The position numbers were made by a program, and so were the translations under genes. A model generated the notes under the pieces. That model was not told the origin of the DNA, searched no databases, and worked only from the letters and a program-made list of their open reading frames with translations. A stretch of DNA of 64,000 nucleotides from NCBI GenBank assembly GCA_963838885.1, contig CAWITB010000058.1, positions 124,001-188,000 of the forward strand. The letters run 5' to 3'. Every line of letters begins with the position of its first letter. Position 1 is the first letter of the stretch. Below are positions 8,737-18,496 of the stretch, piece by piece. The stretch is from JAICMB01 sp963838885. GTDB taxonomy: Bacteria; Acidobacteriota; Terriglobia; Bryobacterales; Bryobacteraceae.

Positions 8737-11700
8737 ATGAGAAAAGAAGTAGGCGCCTCGGCCGGATTGCTGGCCCTTCTTGCGGTGTTGCTGCATACGC
8801 AGTTTCCGCCAGCCTCGGAAAGCGGCCAGCTCAAGACGGCGCGTATGCAAGCGAGCGGCGTGGGCCAATCGCCGCAACAGGCCGAAGGAGATCAAAACCC
8901 GGAAGGTCCCTGGCTCGCTATACAGGCATTCTTTCATGGCAGTGCCGGCACCTCGCCATGCGGAGAAGCGGTAAACACGCGGTGGACCCTCGATTGTCTT
9001 TTCACGGCGTCGCCCGCTCCTCATGATCGCATCGTCCTTGCCGGCCTCGGCCTCTCTGCCGGCGACGCAAGTAACTATTCCATGTGGAGCGTCGTAGCGT
9101 CCGTGTCGGACCCATTCCACACCCGTCTGGCAATGGCCCTTGATCGTCAAATCGAAGCGATCCAGCATTCACTGCAAAGCGCCGAGTGGGAATTAGCCGG
9201 GCAATGGCTACCGTGGAGCGACCGCTTCGACGCCAGCGAAGCGGACATCAACGAAAGGCGCCATCAACGGCAGCTCCAACGCGAGCAAGAACGCCTGCCG
9301 GGTGTTCTGATTTTCCGCCATTCGAAGAAGATCGGGAGTGGCGACGGCAAAAAAGGCGTATTGTTTGTCTTCATTGTTCCCGAAACGCCGACGAGCGGCA
9401 TCAGCGGCGCCCCTTTCCTGGCAGCGCTTCACCTGGCAAGCGCCCTGTCGCCGGGCCACCAGGTTGGATTGATGGCGCCCACCTTTTCCGGTTCGTTCGC
9501 ATCGCTGGCTCGGCTTATAAACCAGTGGAATGATGGAGCCCGAGCGGCTGGAGCACAGCCGATCAAGGGCCCCGTCTATGGCGGCAGCATCTCGTCCCGC
9601 GAATCGGCGCAGGAGTTCAAAAATGAAACGCACCTCGATTTTTATGGCGGCATTGCGACCACCGAGGATTACCAGCAAGTGCTGTGCGCCGTGCTGGGAT
9701 CTTACGACATCGACCCCGCCGAGGTCGCCTATCTCACCGAAGATGAGACGGGCTACTCGCAGTTTTTCAATCGCCAGGCGAATACGGGACGAGAATGCAA
9801 CGGGCGATCCATCGCGACCTACGTTTTTCCGCGCGACATCTCTCACTTGCGCAATGTATACCGGGATGAAGCCGGCCCAGGCGCGCCCGGAAACAACCGC
9901 GAGACGCCGTCGGGAGTAAATTTCTCGCTAAAAGATCCGAGCAGTGGAGAAGACAGCATTCCGACGTTTGCGGACGCACAAAGTCCGTTGTCGCAGAATG
10001 CGGTCGTCGAGTCGATCATGGAGGAGTTTAAGAGGAAGCGCACGCGCATCGTCAATATCGTGGCGACCAATGTTCTCGATACGCTTTTCCTGGCCAAAAT
10101 CGTGCGGCGGGAGTGCCCCGATACACGAGTTCTCATCGGCAATCCGGACGTTCTCTTTGTTCCGGCGGCATCGCGCGACCCGCTGAGCGGCACACTGGCG
10201 TTGTCCACCTATCCGATGTTTTTCCAGGGCGAGGAGTGGATGACCCGTGGATCGAAGGGAGGCAAGCACGTGCCGTTCCCCAGCCCCGATTTTCAGGGCG
10301 TCTACAACGCCATGCAGCTCCTGCTGATGGACCTGAAGGCCGTACCGGAGCCGCGCCCCGGAGAACCCGATAGGCTGCTATCCTACCGTCAATTCCATGC
10401 CGGCTTGAATCACCCCGGACTGTGGCTGCTTACGCTAAACCGCTTCGGCTTCCTGCCCGTCGATCTGATCGATAAGCAGCAACACCAGGCGCCCGACAAT
10501 ACGCACAGGCTGTGGTTCAAGCCGCCCCCCGTCGCGAATGCGGCGGCCGCGGCCCCGGCCCCGGCGGAAGTCTTCTCATTCCCGCGACCTCCGCGCGGCT
10601 GGTTCATCGCCACCGTCGCGATCGGCGCGTTCAATCTCTGGGCCTGTTTTCTCCTCTTAAGGGCAAATCGATCGCCGGCCGTCCGCCGTCCCGTCTGGCT
10701 GGTATTGCGCGGCGGCCATCGTCTCACCGAGGCTCGCATTGTCGCCCTCTTTGGCGCCGCTGTATCGCTCAGCTTTCTCGAATGGGTGCTGGGCCTGCCG
10801 GTGTGGCTGTCGCATTTCGAGGGCGCGACTCTCTGGTACGTACTCAGTTTGTCGCTCGTTGCCGCTGGGTTCCTCCTCCCGCCCGCATCGGTTGCTGCAC
10901 TTTTGATCGCGCAGCCGCGATTGCGGCGCCGGCTTGCGCGCAACCCCTATCTCGGTGTTCTCCTGGCCCTGTTCTCGCTCCTTCTCGCCGCCTGGTATTG
11001 GTGTTGCGCGGGTCTGGGGGACACGGCGTCGCGGATGTTCCGGTTCCGCGCAATAGAGCTGTTTTCAGGATCGTCGCCGGCGGTCGCGCTCGCGATCATC
11101 GCACTGGCGGCGTTTGGAACCTTTCTGCTTTACTTCAGGCGTCTGACCGCGGCTGGCGCCGGACGGCCGTGCCTCGATCTCGCGGTTTTTGAGCCAATGG
11201 GACCTTTGACTCACTACTATTGCTCCATCAACCGGCAGATCGCTTCACCGGCGCGATTCGCAGCCGCGGAATGGCACGAACAAGCCGCGATTTTAGCATT
11301 GTTGCTTGCGGGCTGCGTGTTCGTATTCCGGTCGTCACGATACATCGGCGCGTTTGAGAACTGGACCTATAATATGGTCCTTGTCTGCGCCGTCAGCGTT
11401 CTCCTGTTGAGCCTTTCGGCCACCTGCTACGACATGGTGGTGGTGTGGCGCAACCTGCGGCATTTTCTCGGCCTGCTCGACCTGCTTCCGTTGAAATCGG
11501 CGTTCAAGCGCATTACGCGCGAATGGCCGCGGCGGCCCATCTGGCTTTCCGGCCAGCGGCTATCGAAGCCGATGCTGGCGCAACAGATGGTGGTCGCGCT
11601 GCACAATCGCCGCATTACGCTCGCCACGGAAGAGGCGCACGCCGATGTCCGCCTGTTTTGGTCCACGGTCCGGGAGAAATATGCGGCCGGAGTTGCGGCA

Positions 11701-12397
11701 AGAATCTGTGAGCAACGAGCCCCCGATAGCGCTGCGGGCGGCGGCCGGCTCGGCAGTGGAGGCGCAGCCCGCGCAACCGATCCAGGCGCCCGCGCCCGTT
11801 GCGGATCGCCAACCGCTGGTTTCCGGTCTCGATCGTTATATTCTCGCTCTGCGGCGCCACGAGAACGTCTGTTCGGCGATTGCGGCAAAGATTCTCACGC
11901 AGAATCTGAACCCGATCTGGACGCAGTCCCTCAACGACGAAGAGCGGGAGCTCGAGGGCCTTTCCCCCGAGGAGCGGCTAAAGGAACAGCTTCGCAAGTA
12001 CTCCAGCGATTATGTCTCGCTGCAGTTCTGCCGTTACATCATCTATGTAGTCGGGCAGCTTAAAGATGTCGCCTGGTGTTTATCGTTTGGGTTTCTGATG
12101 CTCGTCGTGATGCTGACTTCATACTCGCCGCAGGCTCCCGTGCTGCTGGGCCGCTTTCTGGCAGCTCTATTAGTCGTCCTTGGGATTTTTGTCTTCCAGG
12201 TCTTTGCGGGCATGGAGCGAAATCCGATTCTGAGTAAGATTGCCGGTTCCGAGCCGGGCGAACTGAATCGCGAGTTCTGGGTGCAGTTCGCCACCATGGG
12301 CGCGCTCCCCTTGATCGCGGTGCTGTCGCATTTGTTTCCGTCCATCTCCAGCTTCTTTTACTCCTGGGTCGCCCCGGGAATCGAAGCTATGCACTGA
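8737..12397 (+). pseudogene. very large receptor-like membrane protein of unknown function, split by one frameshift
   Basis: Two frames form one protein of about 1,220 residues. The first runs from ATG 8737 (AGGAG eight bases upstream) with a hydrophobic leader. It continues through about 600 extracytoplasmic residues whose alternating strands (LFVFIVPETP, HQVGLMAPTF, TRVLIGNPDVLFV) resemble a periplasmic binding-protein fold. Several TM helices follow from about residue 620. Reading frame is lost around 11,690-11,710. The +1 frame then continues with a proline/alanine linker, a charged helical part (LDRYILALRRHENVC) and two or three more TM helices to the stop at 12,397. GTG 8728 is an alternative start but lies inside the Shine-Dalgarno. 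No enzyme motif was found. A ligand-sensing role is only inferred. Confidence 0.6.
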
Positions 12398-12531
12398 TCG
12401 GTAATTGGCACGGCGGCTGTGCTCCGAGCGAGATGAATAACCCGCTGTTGCGGCCCCAGCCCACAGAACATTAAGAGAGCCAAGCGAGGATACATTGCTG
12501 TAGGACGCTCGGCATCCAGATTTGAAGAACC

Positions 12532-12551
12532 GGGCGGGGCAACACCCGCCC
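12532..12551 (-). terminator. GC-rich hairpin between converging genes
   Basis: A perfect 7-bp stem (12532-12538 with 12545-12551) closes a 6-nt loop. It lies 17 bases past the stop of the small minus-strand gene and about 135 bases past the plus-strand membrane-protein frame. There is no strong T-run, so factor-independent termination is uncertain. Confidence 0.4.
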
Positions 12552-12567
12552 ATGCTCGCGAGGGTGG

Positions 12568-12741
12568 CTAAGCCGCCGATTTGTGGCTCTTACCAGCCGA
12601 AGACTTATGGCCGGACGATTTATGGACCGACGATTTGTGGCCGGAACCGCCGCTTTTGCTCTTACTCGCGGCAGAGGCCGTGGAACCGACGATCCAAATG
12701 CCCAACAACAGGGAGAACACCAGGGAGAGAACTTTCTTCAT
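12568..12741 (-). CDS. small secreted Ser/Lys/His/Gly-repeat protein
   Basis: 57-aa protein starting MKKVLSLVFSLLLGIWIV, a clear Sec signal peptide with likely cleavage after SASA/ASA near residue 25. The mature part is almost only Ser, Lys, Gly and His, with an imperfect HKSS repeat (HKSSVHKSSGHKSSAGKSHKS). A longer in-frame start exists at 12792, but MKKV at 12741 gives the normal signal-peptide N-terminus. The basic, histidine-rich repeat could bind metal or polyanions, but nothing shows this. It stands alone, with converging genes on one side and a divergent FecR gene on the other. Confidence 0.6.
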   Translation of the reverse strand: MKKVLSLVFSLLLGIWIVGSTASAASKSKSGGSGHKSSVHKSSGHKSSAGKSHKSAA

Positions 12742-12878
12742 GTTTTCTAAGTGTGTTTCGGGCCCGGAAAATCGCAGGCGAACTTTGTACACAGCGTACG
12801 CATCACGTTATGTAACCTGAGCCACGCTCGCCGCAACTTTGAGGCCCCAGCCCTCATCCAACCTAGTGGGTATTGAAT

Positions 12879-13871
12879 ATGTTAATGAATTGGAAACGGC
12901 CACTCGGGTTTGCGCTGGGACTCGGAATGGCTGCCTTTTGTTCGCCTGCGTGGGCGACACCTCCCGTGCCCCAACCCGGAGCACTAAACTACGTGGAAGG
13001 GCAAGCCTCAATCGACAATCAGGTCGTCAACTCCAAGTCGGTCGGCTCCGCTTCCCTGAACGCGGGTGACGTGCTCTCGACCGGTAATGGGCGCGCCGAA
13101 ATTCTCCTTACGCCGGGCATTTTCCTGAGAGTAGGGAAAAACAGCGCCGTCCGCATGGACACTCCGGAGCTCACCAACACGCGCGTTTCAGTGCTCCAGG
13201 GTGAAGCGATGGTCGAAGCCGATCTGCTGCACAAGGAAGACCGCATCTACATCGGCGAGCGGAACGCGACCTCGGAGCTCGACAAAAAAGGCGTCTATGA
13301 TTTCGACGCCGATGTGCCTAATGTTCGCGTCTACGACGGCAAATTGACGGTGACCGAGGACGACAGGAAAGTAGACCTCGGCAAAGGCCGTGAAGCCGTG
13401 CTCACTGGAGAACCACTCAAGGCTCAGAAGTTTGACACACGACCTGCTGAAGCTTCCGATCCTTTGTATGCCTGGAGCAAACTGCGATCTGAGTATCTTG
13501 CCGAAGCGACGGCCTCGACCGCTCAGACCTACATTGTCGACGGATTCGGCCCAGGTTGGTACGGAGCCGGCTGGTATTGGAATCCGTGGTGGAGCATGTA
13601 CTCCTTCGTTCCCGGTGACGGATTCTTCATGAACCCGTTCGGGTGGGGGCTCTACTCGCCACTGTACATGTACGGCTATGGTGGGGTCGCCTACCCCGGC
13701 GTCTACGGCCGCGGGTTCGTCGGACGTGGAAGAGTCGGCAGTGTTAGAGGCAACACCGCAGTCCGCGCGCCGAGCTTCCGCAGCGGCGCCATGGGTCGCA
13801 TCGGAGGTGGAGTCGCCATGGGCGGCGGATTTCACGGCATGGGTGGCGGATTTCACGGCGGTCACCGGTAA
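12879..13871 (+). CDS. secreted FecR-domain protein with Gly-rich tail
   Basis: About 330 aa. I take ATG 12879; a TTG at 12873 and another ATG at 12885 are also possible. A signal peptide (LGFALGLGMAAFCSPAWA) is followed by a FecR-type domain (GDVLSTGNGRAEILLTPGIFLRVGKNSAVRM). A Trp/Tyr-rich stretch (GWYGAGWYWNPWWSMYSF) and a Gly/Arg/His-rich C-terminus (GGGFHGMGGGFHGGHR) end the protein. Classical FecR transmits an iron signal to a sigma factor from the inner membrane. Here there is no sigma factor, no TonB receptor and no N-terminal anti-sigma region, so this is probably a secreted structural or binding protein that reuses the domain. Confidence 0.8.
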   Translation: MLMNWKRPLGFALGLGMAAFCSPAWATPPVPQPGALNYVEGQASIDNQVVNSKSVGSASLNAGDVLSTGNGRAEILLTPGIFLRVGKNSAVRMDTPELTNTRVSVLQGEAMVEADLLHKEDRIYIGERNATSELDKKGVYDFDADVPNVRVYDGKLTVTEDDRKVDLGKGREAVLTGEPLKAQKFDTRPAEASDPLYAWSKLRSEYLAEATASTAQTYIVDGFGPGWYGAGWYWNPWWSMYSFVPGDGFFMNPFGWGLYSPLYMYGYGGVAYPGVYGRGFVGRGRVGSVRGNTAVRAPSFRSGAMGRIGGGVAMGGGFHGMGGGFHGGHR

Positions 13872-13891
13872 ATACAATTAAGACTCCCGGC

Positions 13892-13925
13892 TGCGCGCGG
13901 CCGACTGCATTTCCGGCCGCGCGCA
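13892..13925 (+). terminator. strong hairpin after the FecR gene
   Basis: A perfect 12-bp inverted repeat (13892-13903 with 13914-13925) with a 10-nt loop starts 20 bases after the FecR stop codon. The stem is all G/C except the outer pair. No T-run follows, so it could act as a Rho-assisted terminator or mRNA-stabilising hairpin. Confidence 0.5.
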
Positions 13926-13975
13926 ATGCAGTAAGTACGATAAGAGCGGCGTACTAATCCTTTTGGCCTATTTGA

Positions 13976-14293
13976 ATGACCGTCTCATGCATCAACAATA
14001 GAGACGTGATCTATAAGAGAAATCGCGTTCACAGCCGCGCCCCCGGGGGCTTCTTCAGTTTCGAGGAAGAGGGCACTAAGGCTCGGACGAGCGGTTTCGG
14101 CCATGGAGACCTCGTGCGCCTTCGCGACGACTACGGCCAGAGTTGGTGGGGCGCCGCCGAGGAGGCCGCCGACGGCTCCTTCCGTTATGTCTTTCGCAGC
14201 AGCCAGGGCAAGGTTCTCAGCGGTTTAGCCGACGGATTTGGCATCGTTCTGCGCGATGAAAAGGGCAGGACATGGCGAGGCTTCATCGACTGA
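13976..14293 (+). CDS. hypothetical protein, small beta-rich domain
   Basis: 105 aa with no signal peptide. The core has two similar short segments, GDLVRLRDDYGQSWWGAAEE and FGIVLRDEKGRTWRGFID, which suggest a small internally repeated beta-barrel. I do not recognise the family. The start ATG at 13976 has only a weak ribosome site. It lies between the FecR gene and a converging hypothetical gene. Confidence 0.5.
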   Translation: MTVSCINNRDVIYKRNRVHSRAPGGFFSFEEEGTKARTSGFGHGDLVRLRDDYGQSWWGAAEEAADGSFRYVFRSSQGKVLSGLADGFGIVLRDEKGRTWRGFID

Positions 14294-14324
14294 CCGGAGA
14301 TCCCGGCGGCCAAGGGTGGAGCGA

Positions 14325-14660
14325 TTATGCGAACTCTTTCAAGGCTGCCATTACCTGGACCGCGAAATGTTGTCCCAGGTCCCAAATGGTGCAGGCTCTG
14401 CGGTGTTCCTCCCTGCCATTTGGATTGCGTACTATATAGACACCATGTCCGGTGCAGTCGTGCAGAACAAAGTGGTTGTGCACCTTCATAGAGCGCTGAC
14501 CCGATATAGGGGTGATGAAGATATCGGCGAGATCTATTTTTCCGTCCTGAAGAGAAGTCCGGACCGGTGCTTTCTTGCGTACCTCAACCTCGGCGCTAAA
14601 CAAGTCGTTTAGCACCTTGTCTTCAATTCGACAACTGAATTCCTGCTCCTGTGCGGGCAT
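14325..14660 (-). CDS. hypothetical protein
   Basis: 111 aa starting MPAQEQEFSCRIEDKVLNDL at ATG 14660, which follows a purine-rich GGGGAGAG ribosome site. A longer start at 14681 would include that site. The protein is soluble and mixed in composition. It contains ADIFITPISGQRSMKVHNHF and HGVYIVRNPNGREEHRRAC, which do not match a family I know. It is the last gene before the large beta-propeller gene on the same strand and may be expressed separately. Confidence 0.45.
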   Translation of the reverse strand: MPAQEQEFSCRIEDKVLNDLFSAEVEVRKKAPVRTSLQDGKIDLADIFITPISGQRSMKVHNHFVLHDCTGHGVYIVRNPNGREEHRRACTIWDLGQHFAVQVMAALKEFA

Positions 14661-14699
14661 GACAATCTCTCCCCTCCTCACCGGCCGCCAACCATTCAG

Positions 14700-17600
14700 C
14701 TATTGAACCGGCCCAGAAATTGTCTCGATCCTCACCTCGGGCAGGCTGGCCGCCTTGAGCTGGGCATTGAGCCTGGGCAGGTCCTCTTTTTCAAGCGCGT
14801 TCCAGCGCAACAGCAATTTCGCTAACGAGGCCCGCCGCTCCGCGACCGCCGCGGCAAGCTGGGAGGTTGGGGCGGCATCGGCCTCTTCAACCGCGCGCAT
14901 AAGCTGCGCGAGCGTGGCGCTCACGCTGGTAAGGGTGTCCTGCGTGCGCGCAAATCCTCCGCGTCCGCCCCCGCCGCCACCAAACCGTCCGCCGCCTCCG
15001 CCCGCCCCGGCGACGTCGAGCACCTTTTTCTCGAATGCCGCGATGGTTTGGGCGAGATCACCCTGTCCGGCGCGCTCGCGGGCGTCGCGAAGGTGCTCGC
15101 GAAGGGCGCGGACCTGCTCCTGCAAACGGTTCGTTTTCACGACGTCGTCATAGCACTGTTTCGCGACCGCAAATTGGCGCGCCAAAGCAGCGGGCGGCGT
15201 CTTTACGCGCGGGTCCATCTTGACGACGATCGGCTGCGTGTACGTCTGCGCGTTAGCCGTGAGTTTGACGGTGTAGCGGCCGGGCAGGACCCAGGGCGAA
15301 GCCGGCTCCGGCGCGGTGTCGTGAAAGATGGCCTGCATGGGAAGCTGGTTACGCGGCATCGGGAGCGACGTATAGTGCAGGTCCCACAGCCAGCGGTGCA
15401 GGCCCGGCGAGGCGGGGAGACCGCGCGGCGGACGCGCCCAGTACTTCGGGACCGCGAGCATGGGATCTATGGCCGGGACGGGATCGGCGCTCGAATAACG
15501 GTGGACCAACTGGCCCGAGCCATCGAGGATTTCGAGGGTGACGGGACCCGATGTGGACGCCCCGAGATAATAGTCGATGACGGCGCCATCGGGAGGGTTC
15601 TCGCCCGCCGGCTCATCGGGCGGCAGCGGCGTGTCCGTATTCATGTCCCAACGGATACGGAGCGCGGTCTGCGGTTTGAAGAGATGCGCGCCGGACTGCG
15701 CGATGCTGGAGTCGATCTGGCGCAGCGGCGTAATATCGTCGAGAATCCAAAAGCCGCGGCCGTGGGTTGCAGCGACGAGATCGTCGTCTTTCACGATCAG
15801 ATCCCGAATAGAGGTCGCGGGCATATTGAGACGCAGGGATTGCCACTGGTCCCCATCGTCGAACGAGACGTAAACCTCACGTTCGGTGCCCGCGAATAAC
15901 AGGCCTTTGCGCTTAGGGTCTTCGCGGACGGCATCGACCGGGGCGCCGTCGGGGATGCCGTTGACGATTTCGGTCCAGGTCTTGCCGCCATCGTGCGTTC
16001 GTAGAATATGGGGACGCATGTCGTCGAGTCGCAGCGTGTTGATTGCGGCGTAGGCGGTCGCAGGATCGAAATGGCCGGCCTCGAGAATGGAAACTTTCGC
16101 GAATGGGACCAGCTGCGGCGGCGTGACGTCTTTCCAGTGGCGGCCGCCGTCGCCAGTGACATGAATGAGGCCGTCGTCCGTGCCGGCCCAGATGCGATTG
16201 ATGTCGAGCGGGGATGGCGCGATCGCGTAGATGACGCCGCGCTGCGTGGGTTTGGCGCTCTCTTCATCGCGGTACCTGCCGACGCTGGCCGGAATCTCCC
16301 AGGTCTTGCGCGTGAGATCGGGACTGATTTGGGTCCAGGCATTGCCGCCATCGCGCGTCATCCACAGCGTGTTGGCGCCGAAATAAAGAACGTGCGGGTC
16401 GACGGGTGAAAATAGCAATGGCGCGGTGCGCAGCGTCCGGAAGTCCTGGGAACGGACGGGCTTCGGGGAGACGTTCTGGACTTGGCCGGTGCGGCGATCG
16501 TAGCGCGTTACTTTGCCGCCGTAGACGATATCGGGATCCAGCGGGTCGGGCGCGGCGTAGCCGTATTCTTCAAGTCCGGCCGGATGCCAATCGCGAAACG
16601 TGATCTCGCCGTCGTTGCCGCGAGTCGAGATGCAAGCCGAGCCGCTCTCCTGCTGTCCGCTGCACAAGCGATACGGAAAGGCATTGTCGGCGGCAGCGTG
16701 GTACATCTGGGCGGTCGGCTGGTTGTACCAGGAACTCCACGTCTGGCCTCCGTTGACGGTGATAATGGCGCCCTGATCACTAGCGATCAGGATAATGGCG
16801 GGAAAATTCGGGTTGATCCAGATGTGCTGGTAATCGTCACCGCCGGGAGCGCCGCGCAGGCCCGTCCAGGTCTTACCGCCATCGGTCGATTTCCAGGTGA
16901 CGGTGCTGGCGACATAGAGCGTGTCGGGATTGCGCGGATCGACGGCGGGGACGGGAAGATCGCCGCCGCCGATGCGTCCAGCCGGGCGCGGGTCGGTGGT
17001 GGCGCGAGACCACGACTCTCCGGCGTCATCGGAGCGGTACAGGTTCACGGCGCGCCCGCTTGCGACCGAAGCATAGATACGGCTCGGGGCGCTGGCGGCG
17101 ATGGCGAGATTGGCCTGCGTCACGCCTTCGGCCGGTAGACCCTTGGTCAACTGGCGCCAGTGGTCGCCACCATCGGTGGATTTGAAGATGCCGCCATTGG
17201 TCCCGCTCCAAGCGGCGTTCTCCCAAGGGCCCTGCCGCGCTTCCCACAGGCAGGCATAGACGATATTGGGATTCGATGGATCGAGCTCAACGTCGGAGCC
17301 GCCGGTATTCTCGTCTTTATAGAGGACCTTCTGAAACGATCGGCCGCCGTCGGTGGAGCGGTAAATGCCGCGCTCTTCGTTTGGTCCATAAGGATGCCCG
17401 AGCACGGCGACGAAAAGACGGTTGGGATCGCGTGGATCGACAACCATTTGGGGAATCTGCTGGCCGTCGCGCAGGCCGAGATGATCCCAGGTCCGGCCGT
17501 CGTCAGTGGACTTGTAGATGCCGTCGCCAACGGAAAGATCGGGGCGCTGCAGACCTTCGCCGCTGGCAGCGTAAACAATGCTCGGGTCGGAAGCGGCCAC

Positions 17601-17900
17601 CGCGATGGCGCCAATGGAGCCGGTCGGTTGAGCGTCGAAAATGGGGTTCCAGGTGCGGCCGAAATCGTTCGTTTTCCAAACGCCGCCGTTCACCGCCCCG
17701 ATGTAGAAGATGTTCGGCTGGCTGGGAACGCCGGCGGTGGCGCGGGTGCGTCCGCCGCGGTAGGGTCCGATGCTGCGCCAATGCAATTCGGAAAAAAGCG
17801 TGGAGTCGAAGCGTTCGGCGGCGAAGCAGCATGCGGGAAGCAGACCAAGAATAGCTGCCAGAACGGCGCCAGCGCGCGCCGGAACAAGATTCTTTCGCAT
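14700..17900 (-). CDS. secreted sortilin-like (VPS10) beta-propeller protein with BNR repeats
   Basis: About 1,066 aa from ATG 17900, chosen because MRKNLVPARAGAVLAAILGL is a signal peptide. A longer frame begins at 18017. The mature protein opens with HWRSIGPYRGGRTRATAG. It carries many Asp-box/BNR repeats (SxDGGxTW: KTNDFGRTWN, KSTDDGRTWD, RSTDGGRSF, KSTDGGDHW, KSTDGGKTW, RTHDGGKTW), so it should form two beta-propellers as in VPS10/sortilin-type and xyloglucanase-like proteins common in Acidobacteria and Bacteroidetes. After an immunoglobulin-like region comes a coiled region interrupted by a pure glycine/arginine stretch (GGGGGRFGGGGGGRGGF, encoded near 14,960-15,010). The substrate is unknown. 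Confidence 0.88.
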   Translation of the reverse strand: MRKNLVPARAGAVLAAILGLLPACCFAAERFDSTLFSELHWRSIGPYRGGRTRATAGVPSQPNIFYIGAVNGGVWKTNDFGRTWNPIFDAQPTGSIGAIAVAASDPSIVYAASGEGLQRPDLSVGDGIYKSTDDGRTWDHLGLRDGQQIPQMVVDPRDPNRLFVAVLGHPYGPNEERGIYRSTDGGRSFQKVLYKDENTGGSDVELDPSNPNIVYACLWEARQGPWENAAWSGTNGGIFKSTDGGDHWRQLTKGLPAEGVTQANLAIAASAPSRIYASVASGRAVNLYRSDDAGESWSRATTDPRPAGRIGGGDLPVPAVDPRNPDTLYVASTVTWKSTDGGKTWTGLRGAPGGDDYQHIWINPNFPAIILIASDQGAIITVNGGQTWSSWYNQPTAQMYHAAADNAFPYRLCSGQQESGSACISTRGNDGEITFRDWHPAGLEEYGYAAPDPLDPDIVYGGKVTRYDRRTGQVQNVSPKPVRSQDFRTLRTAPLLFSPVDPHVLYFGANTLWMTRDGGNAWTQISPDLTRKTWEIPASVGRYRDEESAKPTQRGVIYAIAPSPLDINRIWAGTDDGLIHVTGDGGRHWKDVTPPQLVPFAKVSILEAGHFDPATAYAAINTLRLDDMRPHILRTHDGGKTWTEIVNGIPDGAPVDAVREDPKRKGLLFAGTEREVYVSFDDGDQWQSLRLNMPATSIRDLIVKDDDLVAATHGRGFWILDDITPLRQIDSSIAQSGAHLFKPQTALRIRWDMNTDTPLPPDEPAGENPPDGAVIDYYLGASTSGPVTLEILDGSGQLVHRYSSADPVPAIDPMLAVPKYWARPPRGLPASPGLHRWLWDLHYTSLPMPRNQLPMQAIFHDTAPEPASPWVLPGRYTVKLTANAQTYTQPIVVKMDPRVKTPPAALARQFAVAKQCYDDVVKTNRLQEQVRALREHLRDARERAGQGDLAQTIAAFEKKVLDVAGAGGGGGRFGGGGGGRGGFARTQDTLTSVSATLAQLMRAVEEADAAPTSQLAAAVAERRASLAKLLLRWNALEKEDLPRLNAQLKAASLPEVRIETISGPVQ

Positions 17901-17946
17901 GGAAGCTAGCAGTATAAACGATCTGGCGAAGGGTAGCTGCGAAGCG

Positions 17947-18459
17947 TTAAGGCTGCGGCTGCTCGCTCTCGCGCTCGGCCTGCTCGGCCGCTTCGGGGCC
18001 GCCCTTAACGTAGTCATCGATCATCTGGCGGGCGCGGGCGGCGTTCTCTTCCGCCACGCGGACTTCGAAGGGGAAGTTGGGCAGCACGGAATCGCCGATT
18101 ATGACGGCGTCAATACCATTCGATTGAAGCAGATTCTTAATGGCGTTGGCCTCGAACTCGGCGGTTGTGCTGCCTTCGGAATGAAAGATCGCCTCGGAGA
18201 GGTCCAGATAATGTGAAGGATCGACTTCCTCGACCTCGTCGGGCAGAGGATTATCCGCCACGATCTTTTCCGCCCGCTGCTGCTGGTCCGCGGGAACCTG
18301 CACTTCGTAAGCGCCTTCCGGCACGCCTGGGGCGCTATCGTCCAGGATCACAGGCGTAAGCCCGTCGGCGCTCAAGAGATCCGCTATCGTGTCGCAGTCT
18401 TCCTCGGCGGTGTTATCCATGGAGCGGAACACAGTCACCATTTCCGGTTGGCCGTTCAT
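17947..18459 (-). CDS. tandem DUF2007-type protein
   Basis: 170 aa, cytosolic and acidic. It has two copies of a small alpha/beta unit of about 70 residues. The first is MVTVFRSMDNTAEEDCDTIADLLSADGLTPVIL through YEVQVPADQQQRAEKIV. The second is YLDLSEAIFHSEGSTTAEFEANAIKNLLQSNGIDAVII through FEVRVAEENAARARQMI. This matches the DUF2007 putative signal-transducing fold, normally a single domain. It ends in a Glu/Gln-rich tail. The start ATG 18459 is the only good one. It lies 47 bp upstream of the VPS10-like gene on the same strand. Function unknown. Confidence 0.75.
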   Translation of the reverse strand: MNGQPEMVTVFRSMDNTAEEDCDTIADLLSADGLTPVILDDSAPGVPEGAYEVQVPADQQQRAEKIVADNPLPDEVEEVDPSHYLDLSEAIFHSEGSTTAEFEANAIKNLLQSNGIDAVIIGDSVLPNFPFEVRVAEENAARARQMIDDYVKGGPEAAEQAERESEQPQP

Positions 18460-18496
18460 AGTTCGAGGATAACGCGGCGCGAGACCCGGCTAGCGC

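Noticed and set aside
12873..13871. FecR as part of an iron-signalling (FecIRA) system
   Set aside because: No sigma factor or TonB receptor adjoins it and the anti-sigma N-terminus is missing.
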